Of a stretch of DNA of 64,000 nucleotides, positions 59,329 through 64,000 are shown one piece after another. Origin of the DNA: an uncultured Prevotella sp. (GTDB taxonomy: Bacteria > Bacteroidota > Bacteroidia > Bacteroidales > Bacteroidaceae); NCBI GenBank assembly GCA_946188165.1, contig CAMHTW010000006.1, forward strand, positions 1 through 64,000, read 5' to 3'. The position numbers were made by a program, and so were the translations under genes. Below the pieces are notes generated by a model. The model had not been told where the DNA came from. It did not search any database and worked only from the letters and a program-made list of their open reading frames with translations. Every line of letters starts with the position of its first letter. The first letter of the stretch is position 1.

Positions 59329-59696
59329 GAAAGCAGTGCCCCTGTAAGCCGGGTTCTGTACCCTTGCGGGCGTCTGTCATTTATCTACTACGCTGGTTAC
59401 CCAGCGTCTCAAGCATCCTACCCTCCATCGTGTCCCGAAGAACTCGGACGGACAGCCCTCCGACGATGGTATACGCGAACTTGCAGCCTCCAGACGGAAC
59501 AGCCCTACGATTACCCGCAGGCTGGTGGTCTCTTACACCACCTTCTCACCCTTACCCTTTCGGGCGGTTATTTTCTTCTCCCGTATCCTGCTGTCACCAA
59601 CAGCTGGCACTTTCACCAGTGGAGCGTCCTATGCTGCCCGGACTTTCCTCTCGCACTCTAAAGAGTACCAGCGACAGACCGTTGCACTGCTTTCAG
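59329..59696 (-). ncRNA. rnpB: RNase P RNA
   Basis: Catalytic RNA of RNase P, which trims tRNA 5' ends. On the minus strand the ends pair over 11 bp (GAAAGCAGTGC with GCACTGCTTTC, P1). The conserved GAGGAAAGTCCGGGC near the 5' end and ACAGAACCCGGCTTACAG near the 3' end are diagnostic, as is AGGGTAAGGGTGAGAAGGTG. About 368 nt. Reading frames on the plus strand through this gene are spurious. A full-consensus promoter lies directly upstream. Confidence 0.96.
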
Positions 59697-59700
59697 TTTG

Positions 59701-59731
59701 CAAATGTACATAAAAAGTTTGATACTGCAAA
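59701..59731 (-). promoter_or_regulatory. rnpB promoter
   Basis: TTTG (59731-59728), 19 nt, TACATTTG (59708-59701) on the minus strand, placing the start at about 59695, the 5' end of P1. Confidence 0.85.
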
Positions 59732-59740
59732 ACTTTCGGG

Positions 59741-59779
59741 CAAAAAACACCTTCGGACCGGCAAGAGCCAGCCCGAAGG
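59741..59779 (-). terminator. Terminator after the LRR remnant
   Basis: Minus-strand hairpin with arms CCTTCGG and CCGAAGG and inner GGCTGGC/GCCGGT pairing, followed by TGTTTTTTG. Confidence 0.8.
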
Positions 59780-59825
59780 AGAATGATGAAATTACACAAG
59801 AAGAGATATCCCTTCTGTGTCACAT

Positions 59826-60121
59826 TTATTTGCCTTTAAATACAACCGTGAAGGCGGCATTCACATTCTTGTTCCAGTCGTCTCCCTTCGGTATGGCGTT
59901 CCATTTCTTCTCGTTGGCAGACTTCAGACTGTCAGCACAGCCAAAGTATATCGTCTTCAGGCTGCTGCAGTCCATGAAGGCTCTGTTGCGGATTTCCTTC
60001 AGGCCGTAGGGCAGGGAGATTTCCTCAATGCTCATACCTTTGAAGCCCTCGGGGTCGATTTCCTCGATGCGTTAGCTCGGCGTTCGTCGAAAACCCTTGT
60101 AGTTTTCTGGCAGAACATTTG
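59826..60121 (-). pseudogene. C-terminal remnant of a BspA-like leucine-rich-repeat (LRR_5) protein
   Basis: Open frame of 69 codons (59826-60035) MSIEEISLPYGLKEIRNRAF to FTVVFKGK matches LRR_5 repeats (SLPYGLKEIRNRAFMDCSSLKTIYFG). The frame continues upstream as RIEEIDPEGFKG but meets a TAA, with NVLPENYKGF beyond it and then no further repeats. The intact protein would have had a signal peptide and many repeats and sits on the cell surface; here only the tail and its terminator remain. Confidence 0.7.
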
Positions 60122-60164
60122 ATTATTTCATACAGGGGGAATGTTCCCTGTGAGTACAGTAAGA

Positions 60165-60791
60165 TCAAAGAAGTGGTTTGGCCAATGGCTCATACTGGCC
60201 GACATAGACGGAATTGGAGGTGCGGCCCTTCTTGTCCTTCATAAAGGCATAGAGGTGCAGTGTATGCCCCTTCCATTCGTCAGGAATCGGTGCACTGACA
60301 AAACCGACAGAACGGGCTACCGGGGCAACAAACAGTCCTTCGCGCTGGTCGGGACAGAAGACGAACAGATAGAACTCGTCGTTCTTGTTCTCCGTGGTAC
60401 AATTGCCGTCGAAAGCAACGCAAACCATACCTTCTTGATTCACGTCGGCAGAGGTGATGCTGAAACCAGTCACCGAACCCCAGCTGATACGAACGCGGGG
60501 ATAGTCGATGCCGTCGGCACCATAGCAGTCTTTGTTGAGTTTCTTGAAAACGCTATGGGTGTTCAGCTTTTCGCGCACGGCCTTACTATGAAGCCCCACC
60601 GAGTGAGCCACCTTCATGGCCGACGACAGCCGCGAAATCTCAGCAAAGGCATTGCGATGTGCCTGCTGCGCCTCGGTCTGCGGATTAGCCACCGACTCAG
60701 GCATCTTCCGCTCATACGGTCTGCCGTGCCATGAACTGTAAATCACGCCACCCAGCTTTCCGCTCTTCTCTTCACCACGATATTTTGCCAT
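60165..60791 (-). CDS. DUF6266 family protein
   Basis: Unknown function; family common in Bacteroidota, often in multiple copies. 208 residues from the ATG at 60791 (MAKYRGEEKSGKLGGVIYSS), the usual N-terminus; two upstream codons (MI) are possible but atypical. Conserved segments: RPYERKMPESVANPQTEAQQ and GVIYSSWHG at the start. No signal peptide or membrane segment. The C-terminal half is beta-rich (RVRISWGSVTGFSITSADVN, GKNDEFYLFVF-like). Downstream is the LRR remnant. Its transcript appears to carry a leader of about 310 nt with 11-bp repeats. Confidence 0.82.
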   Translation of the reverse strand: MAKYRGEEKSGKLGGVIYSSWHGRPYERKMPESVANPQTEAQQAHRNAFAEISRLSSAMKVAHSVGLHSKAVREKLNTHSVFKKLNKDCYGADGIDYPRVRISWGSVTGFSITSADVNQEGMVCVAFDGNCTTENKNDEFYLFVFCPDQREGLFVAPVARSVGFVSAPIPDEWKGHTLHLYAFMKDKKGRTSNSVYVGQYEPLAKPLL

Positions 60792-60878
60792 AATCATTCA
60801 CACTGTTAGTCCGACTTATTTCATCACGTTCTCCAGCTCTCCTCATATCCATCTCATACCTCTGCGGCTATCGAAAAC

Positions 60879-61050
60879 ATAGAGCAAGTATAGAGAGGAC
60901 TTAGAACTACCTTAGTGATACCCTTGAGATGCCTATGAGGAACCCCTGAGATACCCCTGAGATACCCCTGAGATACCCTTGAGCTACAATAGAGTTGGTA
61001 TAGACTTGGTATAGAGTTGGTATAGACATGCTATGGAGTTGCATTGGGAG
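60879..61050 (-). repeat. 11-bp degenerate tandem repeat array in the DUF6266 leader
   Basis: About 15 units of 11 bp. On the plus strand: three exact CTGAGATACCC copies, then ATAGAGTTGGT, ATAGACTTGGT, ATAGAGTTGGT, and diverged flanking units sharing nTRGAG. The period is not a multiple of three, so the array is not coding; it is close to one DNA helical turn. Confidence 0.85.
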
Positions 61051-61109
61051 AATTAGCTTATAAAAATCTTTGTGTGGCAGTGATTGTTATAAGCCACTAT
61101 TTTCTGATG

Positions 61110-61141
61110 CAAAGATACATCATATTTTTCAATTTTCCAAA
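61110..61141 (-). promoter_or_regulatory. Promoter of the DUF6266 gene
   Basis: TTTG (61141-61138), 20 nt, TATCTTTG (61117-61110) on the minus strand. The transcript start near 61103 gives a leader of about 310 nt that includes the 11-bp array. Confidence 0.75.
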
Positions 61142-61180
61142 TTTTTTGGCAATTTTTCCTCACAAGGGCCTTGTGAGCCA

Positions 61181-61205
61181 AACAAAAGGGAGCCCGAAGG
61201 CTCCC
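61181..61205 (-). terminator. Terminator after the SH3 protein gene
   Basis: Minus-strand hairpin GGGAGCC, TTCG loop, GGCTCCC, followed by TTTTGTTT. A second palindrome with arms CTCACAA/TTGTGAG lies next to it (61160-61178). Confidence 0.9.
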
Positions 61206-61233
61206 CTGAATTAATATTTCTCCTTTTCTGACA

Positions 61234-61743
61234 TTAGCAACAGTTGGTCAGGGCGTTGCCACAGAGCCATTCTTCTTCTATCCAGCCGGTGAACTTGCCG
61301 TCGACGGTCTTTACCTTGACCCAGTCGCCCTTAATGTCCAGCGGGCGGAGCAGTATTTCGTCAGTGAACTGATAGACAACGGCAGACTTCTCGTCAGGTG
61401 ATTTGCGTAATGTAAGTTTCTGATTATCATAATTGCGGGTTCCCAGAGCCAGCACGGAATAGTGAATCCAACAACCCGTGTCTGAACTTTTGACTTTGAC
61501 TTGACTGTCGCCTGTATCGTAATTGTCGCCAACTATTTTCCACCAGCCATCGGTCGGCTTCTCGACACCTATCATAGCCGCCTCGCTAGTAGGAATGCGG
61601 TCGATAATCTTACCATTTGGCGCATTGCGAACGTTAGTGAACTTACCTTTACTATCCCAAGTAAAAACACCTATTGACTGGGCGCTGACAGTTGCCGACA
61701 GGGCGATCAACAATACAAGAAGTAAGATTAGGGGATTCTTCAT
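61234..61743 (-). CDS. Exported SH3-like domain protein
   Basis: 169 residues with signal peptide (LILLLVLLIALSATVSAQ). Two bacterial SH3-like units are visible: one around KFTNVRNAPNGKIIDRIPTSEAAMIGVEKPTDGWWKIVGD, one around KLTLRKSPDEKSAVVYQFTDEILLRPLDIKGDWVKVKTVDGKFTGWIEEEWL. Such domains bind peptidoglycan or other wall components. Follows the Wzz-type gene by 23 bp on the same strand and ends at a strong terminator. No catalytic domain. Confidence 0.8.
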   Translation of the reverse strand: MKNPLILLLVLLIALSATVSAQSIGVFTWDSKGKFTNVRNAPNGKIIDRIPTSEAAMIGVEKPTDGWWKIVGDNYDTGDSQVKVKSSDTGCWIHYSVLALGTRNYDNQKLTLRKSPDEKSAVVYQFTDEILLRPLDIKGDWVKVKTVDGKFTGWIEEEWLCGNALTNCC

Positions 61744-61766
61744 AGTTGTTATGATTTTAAAATCAG

Positions 61767-62879
61767 TTACGACATGCCGAGCAGTGGCTTCAAGTCGTCT
61801 TCTTTATAGAGTATCCAACCTGTGGTGGCAAGGAAAGCCAAGAAGACGAAGATGAGACACATCTGGGCGCGCTTGGGTCCAGCCTTCTGAGTTGGTACGG
61901 TTGCACTCTGAAGGGTAGTAAATGCAGGCGTTTCCTGCTGTACCTTGGCCTCGGCAGCCAACAGCTGTGCAGCCACTTGCTGGTAGGCATTATATTGAAG
62001 CTGCATTTCGTTCTCCAATTCTGTCTGACGCTGACGAACGGATTCAAGCAAAATATCCTGGTTGTGGTCTACAAAGTCGGCATACATGCGGCGAGCCTTG
62101 TCGTAGCGGGCCTTTGACTCTGTGTAGATTTTCTGGTTATACTCCAAATCGACGCGAGCCTTTGAGGTGCGGTAGTCGGTAATGAAGTTCTGCAGACGGT
62201 TCTTGACGGTATCAGCCATTGTAGCGCAAATAATAGCATTCTGGTCAGTGACGTTGATGGTGATAACCATGGTCTTCTTGTCGACATCGCAAACTACTTT
62301 TTTGTTAAGCGCCTTGACAATAGCCGTCTGTTTATTGGTCAGACGGAAGGGGTTAATAACCTCCTTTTTTTCTTCTTGTTCTTTCTTAGTACCGAACAAG
62401 CCTGAAATAGCCTTCATAGTAGCACCAATGGCTGCCGACCACCATGGCTTTTTCTGCTCCTTGCTCAGATAGTCGTAGTAGGTCATGGTGCGGTCCTTCT
62501 CACCCTTCTTCTTGTCACCCTCAATGGTGACAGGCACCTCAAACAACGACGTTTTGAAGTCGGTAGAGTTCATCAGTTCGGGATAGAGCGTGGGGAACAG
62601 TGCCTCAGAGCCCATACCGGCTGAACCAGAGCCGATATTGAAACCAAAACTACTGGCCAAAGAAGCCAAACCGCCTGAAGTACGCGAGCTGGACAACTCA
62701 GGACTCAACTTGACGGTACAGGAATAGACATTGGGCTGGCCAAGCGCATAGATGGCAGCCAACACAAATGCTACAGGAAGCACGATGTAGTAGAGACGCT
62801 TGTGCTTCAACAGGTCCTTAAATATTTTTCCGAAGTCGATTGAAGACTCCTCAACTTCTATTTGCTCAATATTCTCCAT
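61767..62879 (-). CDS. Wzz-type polysaccharide chain-length determinant/co-polymerase
   Basis: Inner-membrane protein that sets or supports surface polysaccharide chain length. 370 residues: N-terminal transmembrane helix (YYIVLPVAFVLAAIYALG, about 29-47), periplasmic region with coiled coil (SKARVDLEYNQKIYTESKARYDKARRMYADFVDHNQDILLESVRQRQTELENEMQ), and a C-terminal TM (CLIFVFLAFLATTGWILYK) preceded by the Pro-rich ATVPTQKAGPKRAQ. No cytoplasmic tyrosine kinase domain. Co-directional with the SH3 gene and following an MFS gene; polysaccharide genes may lie beyond the window. Confidence 0.85.
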   Translation of the reverse strand: MENIEQIEVEESSIDFGKIFKDLLKHKRLYYIVLPVAFVLAAIYALGQPNVYSCTVKLSPELSSSRTSGGLASLASSFGFNIGSGSAGMGSEALFPTLYPELMNSTDFKTSLFEVPVTIEGDKKKGEKDRTMTYYDYLSKEQKKPWWSAAIGATMKAISGLFGTKKEQEEKKEVINPFRLTNKQTAIVKALNKKVVCDVDKKTMVITINVTDQNAIICATMADTVKNRLQNFITDYRTSKARVDLEYNQKIYTESKARYDKARRMYADFVDHNQDILLESVRQRQTELENEMQLQYNAYQQVAAQLLAAEAKVQQETPAFTTLQSATVPTQKAGPKRAQMCLIFVFLAFLATTGWILYKEDDLKPLLGMS

Positions 62880-62924
62880 AGTTTATATCTGAGTTTCTAT
62901 GAAATATTACCTATATTCAGTTTG

Positions 62925-62932
62925 CAAAGTTA
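62925..62932 (-). promoter_or_regulatory. -7 element for the Wzz-type gene
   Basis: TAACTTTG on the minus strand, about 46 bp before the ATG at 62879; no clear -33 TTTG. Confidence 0.5.
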
Positions 62933-62992
62933 CTAATTATATTTTAAATGACTGGCATTTTACAACAAAAAAAATGCAAAAAGCCATCGGTA

Positions 62993-64000
62993 TCAGCGAT
63001 TTTTATGCTTCAAAAACCAACGATGAGTCAGAAAATGATATATAAGCAGAGCCACTACCGTGACCGCCAAGCAGGTGTAGAGTAGCATATCGCGAGCATC
63101 GTAGAACAAGCTATAGCCCAAACCAAGCCCTAAGGCCAGACCAGTTTCCCACCCAAGGAAATAGGTGCTCTGCGAGGTGCCTCGCTGGCAATGACGGCTC
63201 AGCTTGACAAAGAACAGCAGGAAGCGTGAGCTGATGACGCCGACGGCGGTACCTATCAGCAGCGGTGATACCAAACTGGCGGGATAGACTAACAGCACGA
63301 GCAGGGCTGCCAACAGAAGGATCAGTCCGGTAATTACCTCGCTCTTCAACTCGGCATTGCGAAACACGAAACGCTGAGCCAGTAATGCCAAAAGGAAACC
63401 AAACATCATCAAAGCGTAGAACGCCAGCGACAAAGACAATGAGAGCGTCAGTCCGATAACAATACTGATGAGCAGCAGATTGAAGAAAAGCACGAAACCG
63501 CTAGGTAGAAAGAATCTGTCTAGAGACACGATAGACACGCCCTCTTCCGGTGTACGGAACGGGAACGATACTCGACTGATGAGTAGTAAGCTTACAAGTG
63601 CAAGAATACCTGATACAAAGAGAATTGGCGTCATCTGCGAGAGACGACAGCCGAGTGGCAGCAGGTAACGATGAGCGGGAAGAAGGGCAACAGCCAATCC
63701 CACAACGGGACCTAACGACAAGGCAAAACGTGAGAACCAAGCTGCCCCAAAATTGGCCTCAGTGCGTTGGTGCGACTCGCAGGTATCAATGATGAGCGTG
63801 GACGTCAGCACCATCTGTGTCAGTCCGAAAGCAGCACCCAAGGCAACACGATGTATCAAAGCCCAGGGGAAGGATGTCAACGGACTGAAATAACCCATCG
63901 TCAATACGTTAACAGCCAGCGCTGCAATGCCCCAGATGCAGACCATATTACGACGGAAACGCTGCACCAGCCATGAACACTGGGAGCCAAACAGATACAG
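62993..64000 (-). CDS. MFS transporter (5' end outside window)
   Basis: Major-facilitator-type integral membrane protein; the frame stays open to the window edge (LYLFGSQCSWLV upstream of the GTG at 63967), so that GTG is probably internal. About 335 residues and ten hydrophobic segments are visible: WGIAALAVNVLTMGYF, TQMVLTSTLIIDTCESHQRTEAN, FGAAWFSRFALSLGPVVGLAVALL, GILALVSLLLISRV, VLFFNLLLISIVIGLTLSLSLSLAFYALMMFGFLLALLAQ and others. The C-terminus is basic (LKHKNR). No substrate can be named. The minus-strand order is MFS, Wzz-type, SH3. Confidence 0.75.
   Translation of the reverse strand: MYLFGSQCSWLVQRFRRNMVCIWGIAALAVNVLTMGYFSPLTSFPWALIHRVALGAAFGLTQMVLTSTLIIDTCESHQRTEANFGAAWFSRFALSLGPVVGLAVALLPAHRYLLPLGCRLSQMTPILFVSGILALVSLLLISRVSFPFRTPEEGVSIVSLDRFFLPSGFVLFFNLLLISIVIGLTLSLSLSLAFYALMMFGFLLALLAQRFVFRNAELKSEVITGLILLLAALLVLLVYPASLVSPLLIGTAVGVISSRFLLFFVKLSRHCQRGTSQSTYFLGWETGLALGLGLGYSLFYDARDMLLYTCLAVTVVALLIYHFLTHRWFLKHKNR

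Noticed and set aside
59295..59786. 163-codon plus-strand reading frame
   Set aside because: It is the antisense of rnpB and its promoter; the RNA signatures explain the sequence.
60141..60734. 197-codon plus-strand frame opposite the DUF6266 gene
   Set aside because: The minus-strand frame has the family N-terminus; the plus frame has nothing recognisable.
60879..61050. CRISPR-like array
   Set aside because: Units are 11 bp, directly adjacent with no unique spacers, and no cas genes are nearby.

Overview
The window looks like a core-genome segment of a gut- or rumen-type Bacteroidota, most likely Prevotellaceae (Prevotella sensu lato). Grounds: a 290-residue primary sigma factor without region 1.1; repeated promoters of the Bacteroidota type (TTTG, 19-21 nt, TAnnTTTG); few Shine-Dalgarno sites; a pyrophosphate-dependent phosphofructokinase; a BtuB/BtuG cobalamin uptake locus; and families largely confined to the phylum (DUF5686, DUF4465, DUF6266, BspA-type repeats). 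The genus is inference. No tRNA, CRISPR array, prophage or complete insertion sequence was seen.

Layout. 1-7381: end of carB, trmD, a terminator, then two peptidases and a secreted YhcH-family protein. 7421-13031: recJ and recQ on the plus strand meet suhB and ilvC on the minus strand, the 3' ends of recQ and suhB overlapping. 13559-25480: an envelope 5'-nucleotidase, nudC, a MORN/GH25 muramidase, trmN6 (minus), lon, tgt, an LptF/G permease, a DEAD-box helicase and rpoD. 25520-33594: a DUF5686 outer-membrane protein and an AddA/AddB-type helicase-nuclease pair. 33595-33967: a transposase relic and three abutting hairpins. 33968-41600 (minus): a cobalamin operon behind a B12 riboswitch (btuB, btuG, two further export-signal proteins, a binding protein and a permease, no ATPase). 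41694-46254: divergent metH and metF, so B12 import sits beside the B12-dependent methionine synthase. 46429-59296: rho, a second GH25 protein, PPi-PFK, a small conserved protein, an acyltransferase, a golvesin/amidase protein, ygiQ, a PP2C-like protein and YihY. 59329-64000 (minus): rnpB, an LRR remnant, a DUF6266 gene with a repeat-rich leader, an SH3 protein, a Wzz-type protein and a partial MFS transporter.

The most unusual signal is scattered, not a single locus. Short degenerate stutter sequences (runs of CATCAGCC-, TTCTCACC-, GGTTCATG-, AAAAGGT- or ATGAAAGATGA-like words) fill spacers between genes. The same kind of sequence also lies in frame inside suhB, addA, addB, metH and the PP2C-like gene, where it forms linkers or loops, and it appears to supply some signal-peptide cores. 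Other items: an 11-bp repeat array in the DUF6266 leader, a REP-like hairpin trio beside a RAYT relic, a Tgt with two of four zinc ligands replaced, and an amidase split by a golvesin domain. Many calls rest on motif recognition by eye; no database search was run.
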